Source: Panax quinquefolius (taxonomy: Eukaryota > Streptophyta > Magnoliopsida > Apiales > Araliaceae). Taken from it: a stretch of DNA of 64,000 bases. Made by a program: the position numbers and the translations under genes. The notes beneath the pieces were generated by a model. It was not told the origin of the DNA. It made no database searches and was given only the letters and a program-made list of their open reading frames with translations. Location: assembly GCA_020205615.1 (NCBI GenBank), contig JAINUW010000482.1, positions 1 to 64,000 on the forward strand, read 5' to 3'. This document shows, piece after piece, positions 44,380 to 57,399 of this stretch. Each line of letters starts with the position of its first letter. The first letter of the stretch is position 1.

Positions 44380-44866
44380 CCGCAACTATCATGTTTTCCT
44401 ACTTCAACTCCAAAAACTTCACCTCTATCCTAGTATACACATTGGACGAGAAATAGTTCTCAAAGAACAGCGTCTTAAACCTAGTCCATGCTATCACTCC
44501 TTCTCCTGCCCTAACTTGATTTGCCTCCCACCAGAAATTCGCCTCTCCTTTCATCATATAGGTGGCAAAAGCTGTCTTTTGCCCCTCAGCTACCCTAGCA
44601 ACTATAAATGCTTTTTCTATTTCTTTAACCCAAGTTTGGGCTTCTATCGGGTCAGTGGTACCTCTAAATTCTGGCGGTCCTACAGCCTTAAAATATTTGA
44701 AGTTTGCAAATCAATTGTCTGGCTAATTTTCTGCGGCTGACATTCCATTCTGCATGGCCTGAGCTACCATGTTCACGAAATTTTGCATTAGGTCTGATTG
44801 TTGTCCTCCAGCATTGTTAACATATTCATCTGCCCTTTGGTTTCGAGTTTGACGTCTTGGTGGCAT
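44380..44866 (-). pseudogene. Gypsy gag, N-terminal half, G2 copy 1
   Basis: Starts MPPRRQTRNQRADEY, a common opening of gypsy gag. It continues with the capsid block FKAVGPPEFRGTTDPIEAQT, WVKEIEKAF, ATYMMKGEANFWWEANQV and TRFKTLFFENYF. Two stops lie near the N-terminus (around AEN and PDN). The C-terminal half and zinc knuckles are deleted. Gag would form the virus-like particle. Confidence 0.85.
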
Positions 44867-45137
44867 TGTCTGGTTAAATTATATTTTATTAACTTACATT
44901 CTAAAACTTATCGTATAAGTTGAATATTTCAAACTTATTCCATTAATCAAACATAGATTTATATTCATTTAGCAATTTCAAAATACTTTACATAACATAA
45001 CACATACTGCTTTAAACATCCGATATCCCTTTGTGACCACCAAAGTTAGGATTCGCTACTACTACTTATATAAAATTTGGGAATATTACATTACACATGC
45101 ACATTACCAAACATACATAATCAAATACTAATTCTAC

Positions 45138-45682
45138 TTATTTCTTACACCTCTTTCCTGATTTTGGACAACCGTTCGCTTGATGACCTTCAAACCCACA
45201 AATAAAACATGCACCTTTCTTAAAGTCTGGGCAATGAGGAGAGGTATGCCCCACACGGCCGCAAATATAACATATCTTTTTTCCTTAGTTATTATTGAAT
45301 TTTCTTAAGCCGTGATCTTGTATCTTTCTTTTCCCCTTCTTGCTTAGATCTGCACACGATATGTTCCTTTTGGCTCCTATCTGATCAATTTGGATTTTAA
45401 GCTTATCTTGTTCATCCATTGTTTCGATTAATGCCTTTTGTAATTGACTATTTAATAGCTTTTCTATTTCCCACAACCTTTCTAGAAAAGAAACCTTGTT
45501 CTTCAGATTCTGCACTTCGGTTAATACTTGATCAGCTCCAACTTCGGTGTCCGAATCACTATAACAAGTTCCATCATTTCTGGGTCTGGTACTATATTTT
45601 CTAAAATAACTACCTTATCCAGGTTATCTTCGACGTGAGCCTCTATTTCAGCTATTGGATTTGATATTGGCTACTTCTTCAT
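45138..45682 (-). pseudogene. Upstream ORF with coiled coil and two CCHC zinc knuckles, G2 copy 1
   Basis: Lies between the PBS and the gag start on the minus strand. After a short N-terminal part with an early stop and a frameshift it gives a coiled coil (VQNLKNKVSFLERLWEIEKL, LQKALIETMDEQDKLKIQI), a basic stretch (KKGKRKIQDH), one stop, and then two knuckles, CYICGRVGHTSPHC and CFICGFEGHQANGC. Gag itself has its own knuckles in copy 2, so this is a separate unit. Its place matches the coiled-coil ORF of family G1. An RNA-binding accessory role is inferred from the knuckles only. Confidence 0.65.
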
Positions 45683-45924
45683 GTTATAAACATATTATAA
45701 GCCTTTTACGCCTGACATCTACACACATAAATTATCCTGATTAGCATATATACACACAGCAAATAATAATTTCTTTATAAGTTATCTTTTATTTGATTTG
45801 ACGATGAATTTATTCAATTCATCTCCTTTTAAACTCTATATGAGTTATTTGTACTTTCAATATTTTCCCCTGCTCTAAGGTTATAGCCTAAGGTCTACTC
45901 CCACTTATGGTTTTTAACCCTAAA

Positions 45925-45937
45925 GCTCTGATACCAA
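45925..45937 (-). other. Primer binding site, G2 copy 1
   Basis: The minus strand reads TTGGTATCAGAGC two bases inside the LTR, complementary to the 3' end of initiator methionine tRNA. Confidence 0.9.
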
Positions 45938-48344
45938 CCTGTGACGCCCCCAAATTCAGGTATTTGAAACCCGAATTCAGTGCTTCACGATACAATTTCT
46001 TTGAGCGGAATTATAATAATATTGTCATAAATAACAAACTTAATTTACATATCAGAGTTGTCTAAATCCCAGGTACGCGACCTTAAAACATTTCATTACA
46101 TGATAGATAATAAATATTATCGTCTTATTTAAGTCTAGCTATTACATAAGGAAACACAAACTTATTCTGACAGCTTTCCTTTCCCTTTGTTCCTAGCAGA
46201 GCCCTCTGGTTGATCATACTTAACTGAAAACATTTAAATTCAACAAGAATGAGCATTTGAGTGCCCAGCAAGTAATAGCAAACAATAAACATTAGCTGAA
46301 AGGATTAAATGTTTTCTTTGAGTGACACTTTTACAACGAAGTAATAGTTGTGAAGTAACTGAAACAATTCTAATCAACATATCAATTTTATTTCAAATTT
46401 TTGAAACTACATACTGCCTATAACTGGAGATCAGTCGACAGACTATGAACATTGTTTTCTATTTTCGAAAATGTTAAATGAACTTCATCGTAGAACCTGT
46501 CATAACTTACAGACGCGAGGGGTGATCAGCCCGTTATGCCCTGTATTGATCAATACTACGTACCAGAACGATATTCTCGTTCATCATATCCGCCTTGGGC
46601 ACAAAAGTTTCCCAAATTCGGGATGTTCATACTTAGCCTGAATCCGAACCAAAATAATTTGGTTGGATATCAATAGAGTTCTATCATGTTCAACACTATT
46701 TTTAAATCTGTGTCTAGCCGAGTCAAATAGCTTAAACGACTTTTAATTAAGGTGTACATACTGGAAATCAACAAGTATGTATCAACATGTACAATAATTA
46801 TCCAAGTGAGGACACTTGTATAACCATACCTAGAATTTAACAAATAGGATATATATATCTGAATCTTACAGTAATACTGTACTGATAAGCAATGAACGAA
46901 TAAAGTTTGAAAACTTGCATGAATATGAATATTTGGATACATAATCAATAACAATAGAGTCAATAATCTGGCACAACGATAATATAATTCTGAAACTTTC
47001 TTACTCATGTCCATTGCATAAAGTAAATGCAAGGGTTAGGATACTTGCATAACGTAAAGGATAGTTTAGATACTTGCACCAGTAAAAGAGTAAGAATTTA
47101 GAAACTTGCCTGATATGCTACTTACAAAACTTAGTTCTATCTTTAATTCAATGACCTATCATTCATAAGATTGTTCTATCGATTAGAATAACATATCATA
47201 ACACATCGTACTGTTATTTACAGTCAACGCATATCCTAATCACATTGTCACATACGTTTATCAGTCATTAAGACACAAATAGACACTTATCAGGTCAATC
47301 TATATAGGTTTAGATCAATTTCGACAGCATTTTGGTGTACCGACGGCTTTATGGGGTAATTATCAAGTGTAAAACTCTAATTTGTATCTTAAATATTATT
47401 CTGGATAATTTAAATATCAATAATATTATTTTACCACAACTTATAATAATTTTAATTAATTATTATAATTTATCATGATTTTCAAACTCTAGAATCATTT
47501 TTAAATAATTTAAATATTAAATAATTCTATTGTCATTAATATTTAAATAATATCCAAATATTAATGAAACCATTAAAGTAATTTATAATAACTCAAAATA
47601 TTTTTAAAATATTAATATTACCCTTAAATGATTTTTAAAACATTAAAAATCATCTTTAAATAATTACCATTAATATTTAAATATTAATGTTTTATTTATC
47701 AAAATATTAAAATCATTAATTATAACTTAAAATATTTTTTAAAACTATTTAATTCAATAAAAACATTTTTAAACTATTTATTTAATATAATTATTAAATA
47801 AAACTAATATCATTAATACTAAATTATTAATGAAATTTACCTTTAAATATTACAAGTTATATTTTATAACTTAAAATATTTGTAAACTATTTATTTTCAT
47901 TTAAAATGTTTTTCTAATATTAAAATCATTTTAAAACTAATTTATTTAATATACTTATTAAATAAATCTAATATCATTAATATTAAATAATTAATGAATA
48001 TTGCTTTAAATTATTAAAAGTTACATTTTATAACTTCAAATATTTTTAAATACCTTATTATCATTTAAAATGATTTTTAATATAATAAAATCATTTCTTA
48101 TTAATTTATTTAATGTTATTATTAAATAAATTAAATATCAATAATTTTCAAATAATTACTAATATTTATGGAAAATATGTCAAATTATTAAAAGTTAATT
48201 TTTATAACTAAAATAATTTTTAAAACTAATTTTGTAATTTTTAGAAATTATTTTTTATTTTTAAATGAATTTTAGAAATTAATATAATTAAAATTAATAA
48301 GTCTGTCACTATAGCCTTTAGCAACAGAAAGTGTTGCCTTAGGA

Positions 48345-48364
48345 GTTCTTGAGTTCTCAAGAAC
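48345..48364. repeat. GTTCTTGAG hairpin in LTR-B
   Basis: 9-bp perfect arms around TT. Counterpart of 13973-13992. Confidence 0.75.
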
Positions 48365-48767
48365 ATTCATAAGCAGTTTCAGGTGACCTACTTTGACCAA
48401 GCATTAAATACTGATTATGTTGTTTCTGGGCAAGCTATTTATCAGATCTTGTAGTGTTAGTGTATCACTACAACTATCCATCAAGTTCTAGGTCAAATTA
48501 CAACATACAAGTAAGATATGGAAGCTCAAACTATCTATCAGAGTTGTTCTTGTTTTCTGGGCGTTTTCTGGGCTACCTAAAAAATAAGAATAGTTCGACT
48601 AATCACTTTTGAGCTTTCACAACTTGCTTTATGTGTTATGTTTTGGTGTTCTAATGGTCCAAGATTGAAGCCAGCATGACAAGGAAGAGATTCAATACAA
48701 ACAATCGATATAACTACAACAGAATCGTCTGATCTTGTCCGGTCAAACCATGTCAGAAATCATGCTA

Positions 48768-48798
48768 TTGTGTTTTCTGGGTTACCCAGAAAACACAA
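48768..48798. repeat. Perfect 15-bp-arm hairpin in LTR-B
   Basis: TTGTGTTTTCTGGGT and ACCCAGAAAACACAA flank a single T. Counterpart of 14385-14415. Confidence 0.85.
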
Positions 48799-49159
48799 AC
48801 CGTGAGCTTTCTGCTTGGTTTGACCACTTCCCACATTCAATCTGTTTAATTATTAAGTGATATAAGAGCACAATCATGTAGTCCATATAGCAAAACTATA
48901 AACCTATTACAACAGCATGACCAAATCATCAATAACCTGACAAATCATAGCCCAAGAACATCTTGTCAGACGTTTATCGGCATGATCTGGGTTACCCAGA
49001 TTTCATACGATCATAGCCGGTCAACGGTCTTTGACCATCAATAACATGCAATCTGCTTATAATCTAACCTTGATTCAAGTTTCAGATCCAAACCTACATT
49101 ACATACTACCAATACAAATAGTTAAACATACAAAAACATAAATAGGATGAGATCTAAGA

Positions 49160-49182
49160 GGTCTGACATTCGTTGTCAGACC
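49160..49182. repeat. GGTCTGACA hairpin in LTR-B
   Basis: 9-bp perfect arms around TTCGT. Confidence 0.8.
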
Positions 49183-49525
49183 ACAGTTTTAAATTTTTTC
49201 TAGATTTTGTAAATCTATAAATTCGAGCATATAAATGTTATGGATCCACTATTTAGCAACCCAGATCACTGATTCACACCTTATACAACATATTTAAACA
49301 TTCATACATCAAATCCAACATAGCATACAAGATTAAATTTTTTGTTTAGGGTTCTACCTTTGTATGAACAAGATCTTGAATCTGACTTCTGATCTACTAT
49401 AAGTGATAGCGGGGCTTGATTAGGGACTGGTCAAACACTAGAATTTGGAGGTTTGGAGTTGAGAGAGTCTTGGTTGAGTGTTGGTGTAAAAATGAGGCAA
49501 ATAATGATTTTTCCCTCTCTTGATC

Positions 49526-49532
49526 TTATATA
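49526..49532 (-). promoter_or_regulatory. Candidate TATA box, LTR-B
   Basis: The minus strand reads TATATAA, identical in all three G2 LTRs and in the element's orientation. Confidence 0.45.
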
Positions 49533-50840
49533 ATGACATAGATGCAATGCACTTGGATGTGAAAGTGGCTGATTTGTATGGTTTATAGGCACATGGCTAG
49601 CTAGGGTCGGTCACCAACTAAAGTTATGGCAACTTATACTAGTTATCTATTAAAATAATGCAAAGGAAAATTATGTCATTTGGTTTTTACTTTTAGTAGC
49701 AAAGTTAGAAATTTATTCTAACCCTTAGGGTTTAACCCTAAGTTCCATAAGTTCATTTTCTAGGATTATGTAATTAGGGTTAAAATGGAAATCTTAGTTT
49801 CTAAAAAGGTGAATTAGGGTTCCCTTATTAAATTAGGTTTTCTAATCACTTAGGACTTGCAATTTAGGCTTTATAATTTATTAATTACCATTAAGCTTGC
49901 TAAATTAATAGTTAGGGTTTATAATTTAGCAATTAGTATTCTAATTTAGTAATTAGGGTTTCTAGATATTAATCAGGGTTTACCTAATTAACATTAAACA
50001 TAATAATGGTCATAACACACAACTTAACAAATCTTACAGTCATAATTGACTTTTATACTATAATTTATCAGTAATGCTAGGGTTTGTACTGTTTCACTAT
50101 AACTGTTCCACAAATTACATTACACACATATCATGCTTATTTCATAGCATTAAAATATAAATAATATTATATTATTATTCTCATGCCTTATTCAAAATCC
50201 AGACTTAGGGTTTTGAATTCATATCTGACATAACCTTCATACATACCATTATTAATTAAGTTAACATAATTAACTTAACTAATATAATAAAATACATATC
50301 ATAATAATCCTAATGATCATATCATATATACTATAATTATATTTTCATGGAAAATAAATAATAAATATTTTATTACAAAATTAATTTATTATACGAATAT
50401 AATCTATAATGATCAATAATTCTTAAAAAGAATTTATTTACAATTATTCATCTAATAAAATTTTTTATTTATCACATATATACATATACTTTATTTTGCA
50501 CATATTCCCACCCTTATATATATATAAATTATTCGCAAAATTTTTTATTAAAAATATTGGGTTATTACATCCACCCTCCCTTATAAGGATTCTGTCCTCG
50601 GAATCACTGTTTCAAAACTTATAAATACAATGGCAAATAGCATACATAGTCATTTTAAGTAGATCTCGATCAGATTCGATCGAACTGATCTTTAACCATT
50701 CAACATGAAACTTGTTTATCTGATTATATGGAAATTTGATTTCTAACAGAACTCAAATTTCTCCTTCAAAATTTATAGCATTATTTACTATATTTAAGAA
50801 AAATCATATATACAAAAATAAAATTCATATGAATAATACC

Positions 50841-51978
50841 TTAAGTTCTATCCTCGGATGCTACGGTATCTTGAACTGTCATATTGAAGTCTCTTGCGGA
50901 TGATTTCGTTGAAGTTGATCCCGTTATCGCCATTGTTTCGCTGCCTTTCCCCGCATTCACGCTTCCTATATCCATTCTCCTTTTTGGAGAGTCCTTTACC
51001 TTATGTTCCGTTGATCCACACAGAAAACACCCATTGCTCATCCTAGGATTGGGGTAGTTAGGAGTTATATGTCCCTCCTGCCCACACTAGCACACAAACT
51101 TACCCTTAAGACACTCACCTGAATGATTCTTTCCACAATTCTTACACTACACAGCCTGCTTCTTCAAACCTTCCTGTTTAACTTGGATATTTCCAAAATT
51201 ATTTCCCTTTCTTTTTGCATTCCCACTACCACTATCTGCTTCTACCTTCCCAGCTCCCTCAACCCTACCCTTGTTCTTTTTCTCCTTATTGTAGAGGCTT
51301 ATGGCCTCACTTCCCCTTTCGGCTATGATAGCCTTCTCCAAAAGTGCTGCAAAAGTATTTATCTGCAAATACCGCCACATTATTGTAGAGCTAGGGTTTT
51401 AAGCCAAGCTCAAACCTCCAGGCCTTCCTTGCCTCCGTATCAACTTGATGCGGAGCAAGCCTAGCTAATTCATTGAACTTTGCGGCATATTCCGTAACTG
51501 TCATGTTCTCCTGCTTCAACTCCAAAAACTTAACCTACATCCTAGCCTGCACACTGGACGAGAAATAGTTCTCAAAGAACAGCGTCTTAAACCTAGTCCA
51601 TGCTATCACTCCTTCTCCTGCCCTAACTTGATTTGCCTCCCACCAGAAATTCGCCTCTCCTTTCATCATTTAGGTGGCAAAAGTTTTCTTTTACCCCTCA
51701 GCTACCCAAGCAACTACAAATGCTTTTTCTATTTCCTTAACCCAAGTTTGGGCTTCTATCGGGTTAGTGGTACCTCTAAATTCTGGCGGTCCTACAGCCT
51801 TAAAATCTTTGAAGTTTGCAAATCGATTGTCTGGCTAATTTCCCGCGGCTGGCATTCCATTCTGCATGGCCTGAGCTACCATGTTCGCAAAATTCTGCAT
51901 CAGGTCTGGTTGTTGTCCTCTAGCATTGTTGACAGATTCTTCTGCCCTTTGGTTTTGAGTTTGACGTCTTGGTGGCAT
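50841..51978 (-). pseudogene. Gypsy gag, G2 copy 2 (full span, several stops)
   Basis: Opens MPPRRQTQNQRAEES at 51978 and runs through the capsid block (FKAVGPPEFRGTTNPIEAQT, FWWEANQV, YAAKFNELARLAPHQVDTEA). A basic, Gly/Asn-rich linker follows (GKVEADSGSGNAKRKGNN). A broken zinc-knuckle region comes next (CKNCGKNHSGECLKGKFVC, then CFLCGSTEHKVKDS, where the last Cys is Ser). The frame ends TVASEDRT at 50841. Stops interrupt it in at least four places. No protease follows. Confidence 0.85.
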
Positions 51979-52218
51979 TGTCTGGTTAAATTATACTTTA
52001 TTAACTTACATTCTAAACCTTATCGTATAAGTTGAATATTTCAAACTTATTCCATTAATCAAACATAGATTCATATTCATTTAGCAATTTCAAAATACTT
52101 TACATAGCATAGCACACATTGCTTTAAACATCTTATATCCCTTTGTGACCACCAAAGTCGGGAATATTACATTACACATGCACATTACCAAACATACATA
52201 ATCAAATACTAATTCTAC

Positions 52219-52765
52219 TTATTTCCTACACCTCTTTCCTGATTCTGGACAACCTTTCGCTCGATGACCTTCCAACCCATAAATAAAACATGCACCTTTC
52301 TTAAAGTCGTGGCAATGAGGAGATGTATGCCCCTCATGGCCGCAAATATAACATATCTTTTTCCCTTAGTTATTATCGGATTTTCCTAAGTCGTGGTCTT
52401 GTATCTTTCTTTTCCCCTTCTTGCTTGGATCTGCACACGATATGTTCCTTTTGGCTCCTATCTGATCAATTTGGATTTTAAGCTTATCTTGTTCATCCAT
52501 TGTTTCGATTAATGCCTTTTGTAATTGACTATTTAATAGCTTTTCTATTTCCCACAACCTTTTCTAGAGAAGAAACCTTGTTCTTCAGATTCTGCACTTC
52601 GGTTGATACTTGATCAGCTCCAACTTCGGTGTCCGAATCACTATAACAAGTTCCATCATTTCTGGGTCTGGTACTATATTTTCCAAAATAACTACCTCAT
52701 CCAGGTTATCTTCGACGTGAGCCTCTATTTCAGCTTATTGGATTTGATATTGGCTACTTCTTCAT
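52219..52765 (-). pseudogene. Upstream zinc-knuckle ORF, G2 copy 2
   Basis: Homologue of 45138-45682. The first knuckle is intact (CYICGHEGHTSPHC); in the second a cysteine is changed to tyrosine (CFIYGLEGHRAKGC). The coiled coil and the basic segment are kept, and the stop between basic segment and knuckles is in the same place as in copy 1. The shared stop therefore predates the array or marks two separate frames. Confidence 0.65.
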
Positions 52766-53007
52766 GTTATAAACATATAATAAGCCTTTTACGCCTGACA
52801 TCTACACACATAAATTATCCTGATTAGCATATATACATATAGCAAATAATAATTTATTTATAAGTTATCTTTTATTTTATTTGACGATGAATTTATTCAA
52901 TTCATCTCCTTTTAAACTCTATATGAGTTATTTGTACTTTCAATATTTTCCCCTGCTCTAAGGTTATAGCCTAAGGTCTACTCCCACTTATGGTTTTTAA
53001 CCCTAAA

Positions 53008-53020
53008 GCTCTGATACCAA
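53008..53020 (-). other. Primer binding site, G2 copy 2
   Basis: The minus strand reads TTGGTATCAGAGC, identical to copy 1, two bases from the LTR. Confidence 0.9.
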
Positions 53021-53022
53021 CC

Positions 53023-56000
53023 TGTGACGCCCCCAAATTCAGGTACTTGAAACCCGAATTCAGTGCTTCACGATACAATTTCTTTGAGCGGAATTATAAT
53101 AATATTGTCATAAATAACAAACTTAATTTACATATCAGAGTTGTCTAAATCCTAGGTACGCGACCTTAAAACATTTCATTACATGATAGATAATAAATAT
53201 TATCGTCTTATTTAAGTCTAGCTATTACATAAGGAAACACAAACTTATTCTGACAGCTTTCCTTTCCCTTTGTTCCTAGCAGAGCCCTCTGGTTGATCAT
53301 ACTTAACTGAAAACATTTAAATTCAACAAGAATGAGCATTTGAGTGCCCAGCAAGTAATAGGAAACAATAAACATTACCTGAAAGGATTAAATGTTTTCT
53401 TTGAGTGACACTTTTACAGCGAAGTAATAGTTGTGAAGTAACTGAAACAATTTTAATCAACATATCAATTCTATTTCGAATTTTTGAAACTACATACTGA
53501 CTATAACTGGAGATCAGTCGACAGACTATGAACATTATTTTTTATTTTCGAAAATGTTAAACAGAACTTCATCTGTAAACCGTCATAACTTACGGGCACG
53601 GGGGGTGATCAACCCGTTATGCCCTGTATTGATCAATACTACATACCAGAACGATATTCTTGTTCATCATATCCTCCTTGGGCGCACAAAAGTTTCCCAG
53701 ATTCGGGATGTTCATACTTAGCCTGAATCCGAACCAAAATAATTTGGTTGGATATCTATAGAGTTCTATTATGTTCAACAATATTTTTAAATCTGTGTCT
53801 AGCTGAGTCAAATAGCTTAAACGACTTTTAATTAAGGTGTACATACTGGAAATCAACAAGTATGTATCAACATGTACAATAATTATCCAAGTGAGGACAC
53901 TTGTATAACCATACCTAGAATTTAACAAACAGAATATATATATCCGAATCTTACAAAGTATCTTTGTCTCGATAAGCAATGAACGAATAAAGTTTGAAAA
54001 CTTGCATGAATATGAATATTTGGATACATAATCAATAACAATAGAGTCAATAATCTGGCACAACGATAATATAATTCTGAAACTTTTTTACTCATGTCCA
54101 TTGCATAAAGTAAATGCAAGGGTTAGGATACTTGCATAACGTAAAGGATAGTTTAGATACTTGCACCAGTAAAAGAGTAAGAATTTAGAAACTTTCCTGA
54201 TATGCTGCTTACAAAACTTAGTTCTATCTTTAATTCAATGACCTATCATTCATAAGATTGTTCTATCGATTAGAATAACATATCATAACACATCGTACTG
54301 TTATTTACAGTCAACGCATAACCTAATCACATTGTCACATACGTTTATCAGTCATTAGGACACAAATAGACACTTATCAGGTTAATCTGTATAGGTTTAG
54401 ATCAATTTCGGTAGTATTTTGCTGTACCGACGGCTTTATCGGGTAATTATCGAGTGTAAAACTCTAATCTGTATCTTAAATATTATTCTAGATAATTTAA
54501 ATATCAGTCATATTATTTTACCATGACTTATAATAATTTTTAATTAATTATTCTAATTTATCATGATTTTTCAAACTCTGTAATCATTATTAAATGATTT
54601 AAATATTAAATAATTCTATTATCATTAATATTTAAATAATATCCAAATATTAATGAAACCATTAAAGTAATTTATAATAACTCAGGATATTTTCAAAGTA
54701 TTAATATTACCCTTAAATAATTTTTAAAACATTAATAATCATCTTTAAACAATTACCATTAATATTTAAATATTAATGTAATATTTATCAAAATATTAAA
54801 AGTCATTAATTATAACTTCAAATATTTTTAATTCATTTATTTCCTTGTTAAATGATTTTTAATTCAATAAAACCATTTTTAAACTATTTATTTAATATAA
54901 TTATTATATAAAACTAATAGCATTAATATTAAATTATTAATGAAATTTACCTTTAAATATTAAAAGTTATATTTTATAACTTAAAATATTTCTAAATCAG
55001 ATACTTTCATTTAAAATGATTTTCTAATATATATTAAAATCATTTTAAAACTAATTTATTTAATATACTTGTTAAATAAATCTAATATAATTAATATTAA
55101 ATAATTAATGAATTTTGCTTTAAAATATTAAAAGTTACATTTTATAACTTAAAATATATTTAAATACCTTATTATCATTTAAAATGATTTTTAATATAAT
55201 AAAATGATTTTATTCATTTACTTAATGTATTAATTAAATAAATTAAATATCAATAATTTTTAAATAATTACTAATATTTATGGAAAATATGTCAAATTAT
55301 TAAAAGTTAATTTTTATAACTTCAAATAATTTTTAAAACTAATTTTGTAATTTTCAGAAATTATTTTCTATTTTTAAATGATTTTTAGAAATTAATATAA
55401 TTAAAATTAATAAGTTTGTCGCTATAGCCTTTAGCGACAGAAAGTGTCGCCTTAGGTATTCTTGAGTCCTCAAGAACATTCATAAGTAGTTTTGGGTGAC
55501 CTACTTTGACAAACATTAAACACTGATTATGTTGTTTCTGGTCAAGCTATTGATCATATTTTGTAGTGTTAGTGTAGCACTACAAGTATCCATCAAGTTC
55601 TGGGTCAAATTACAACATACAAGATATGGAAGCTCAAACTATCTGTCAGAGCTGTTCTTCGTTTTTTGGGTTACCCAAAAAACAAGAATAGTTCTACTGA
55701 TCACTTTTGAGCTTTCACAACTTGCTTTCTGTGTTATGTTTTGGTGTTCTAATGGTCCAAGATTGTAGCCAGCATGACAAGGAAGATATTCAATACAAAC
55801 AATCGATATAACTACAATAGAATCGTCTGATCTTGTCCGGTCAAACCATGTCAGAAACCATGCTATTGTGTTTTCTAGGTTACCCAGAAAACACAAACCG
55901 TGAGCTTTCTGCTTGGTTTGACCACTTCCCATATTCAATCTGTTTACTTATTAAGTGATATAAGGGCATAATCATGTAGTCCATATAGCAAACTATAAAC

Positions 56001-57305
56001 CTATTACTACAACATGACCAAATCATCAATAACCTAACAGATCAGAGCCCAAGAACATCTTGTCAGACGTTTCTGGGAATGATCTTGGTTACCCAGATTT
56101 CATACGGTCATGGCACGTCAACGGTCTTTGACCATCAATAACATGCAATCTGCTTATAATCTGACCTTAAATCAAGTTTCAGATCCAAGCCTACATTACA
56201 TACTACCAATACAAACATTTAAACATACAAAAACATAAACAGGATGATATCTAGGAGGTCTGACATTCGTTGTCAGACCACAGTTTTAAATTTTTTTTAG
56301 ATTTTGTAAATCTTTAAATTCGAGCATATAAATGTTATGGATTCCCTATTTAGAAACCCAGATCACTGATTCACACCTTATACAACATATTTAAACATTC
56401 ATACATCAAATCTAACATAGCATACAAGATTAAATTTTTGGTTTAGGTTTCTACCTTTCTATGAACAAGATCTTAAATCTAACTTCTGATCTGCTATAAG
56501 TGATAGTGGGGCTTGATTAGGGACTGGTCAAACACTAGAATTCGGAGGTTTGGAGTTGAGAGAGTCTTGGTTGAGTGTTGGTGTAAAAATGAGGCAAATA
56601 ATGATTTTTCCCTCTCTTGATCTTATATAATGACATAGATGCAATGCACTTGGATGTGAAAATGGCCGATTTGTATGGTTTATAGGTACATGGCTAGCTA
56701 GAGTTGGTCACCAACTAAATTTATGGCAACCTATACATGTTATCTATTAAAATAATGCAAAAGACAATTATATCATTTGGTTTTTACTTTTAGTGGCAAA
56801 GTTGGCAATTTATTTTAACCCTTAGGGTTTGACCCTAAGGTTCCATAACTTCATTTTCTAGGATTATGTAATTAGGGTTAAAATGGAAATCTTAGTTTCT
56901 AAAAAGGTGAATTAGGGTTCCCAAATTAAATTAGGTTTCCTAATCACTTAGGACTTGCAATTTAGGCTTTATAATTTATTAATTACCATTAAGATTGCTA
57001 AATTAATAGTTAGGGTTTATAATTTAGCAATTAAGGTTCTAATTTAGTAATTAGGGTTTCTAGATATTAATTAGAGTTTACCTAATTAACATTAAACATA
57101 ATAATGGTCATAACACACAACATAACAAATCTTACAGTCATAATTGACTTTTGTACTATAATTTATTAGTAATGCTAGGGTTTGTACTATTTTACTATAA
57201 CTGTTTCACAAATTACATTTCACACATATCATGCTTGTCTATAGCATTGAAATATAAATAATATTATATTATTATTCTAATTCCTTATTCAAAATCCAGA
57301 CTTAG
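53023..57305 (-). mobile_element. LTR-C of family G2 (truncated by Ogre-like element)
   Basis: Starts TGTGACGCCCCCAAATTC and matches LTR-B over 4283 bp up to CCAGACTTAG. There the Ogre-like element begins. The last 350 bp or so of the LTR are missing here and may lie beyond the window. It has the same AT-rich stretch, hairpins (55459-55476, 55866-55896, 56257-56279) and TATA candidate (56623-56629) as LTR-B. Confidence 0.88.
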
Positions 57306-57399
57306 TTCTTGTGAGACATTGCTGTGAGGAATGTATGTCGGAATGTGTTAAGACGGCGCGCATGTGGGATCGAGGTGGCAAAATGATGATTTTTCCCTA

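Larger units (their letters stand above)
44219..45939 (-). mobile_element. G2 internal region, copy 1 (gag only)
   Basis: 1721 bp between LTR-A and LTR-B on the minus strand: PBS, zinc-knuckle ORF, gag N-terminal half, polypurine tract (44219-44233, GTGAGGGTGGA on the minus strand). No protease, RT or integrase sequence is found. Compared with copy 2 it lacks about 765 bp of gag. The joint sits at short ATAT homology near 44370. Confidence 0.82.
45940..50569 (-). mobile_element. LTR-B of family G2 (complete, 4630 bp)
   Basis: The plus strand starts TGTGACGCCCCCAAATTCAGG and ends GGGTTATTACA, so the element-strand ends are TG...CA. It is shared by internal copies 1 and 2. About 47380-48300 is an extremely AT-rich stretch. 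48340-49200 carries the hairpins, and a TATA candidate is at 49526-49532. No ORF is supported. The LTR is about twice as long as the internal region, which is unusual. Confidence 0.9.
50570..53022 (-). mobile_element. G2 internal region, copy 2 (gag only)
   Basis: 2453 bp between LTR-B and LTR-C. Minus-strand order: PBS, zinc-knuckle ORF, full-length gag relic, polypurine tract at 50570-50584 (ATAAGGGAGGGTGGA). There is no pol. A gag-only element between long LTRs fits the class called TR-GAG. Confidence 0.82.

Noticed and set aside
44354..44740. Plus-strand 128-codon frame (also 51628-52035)
   Set aside because: The minus strand encodes gypsy gag over the same bases; the plus frame is a mirror open frame in both copies.
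46670..47032. Minus-strand frames in LTR-B and LTR-C (46670-47032, 53617-54063)
   Set aside because: They lie in non-coding LTR sequence, differ in frame and length between LTR copies, and contain no recognisable domain.
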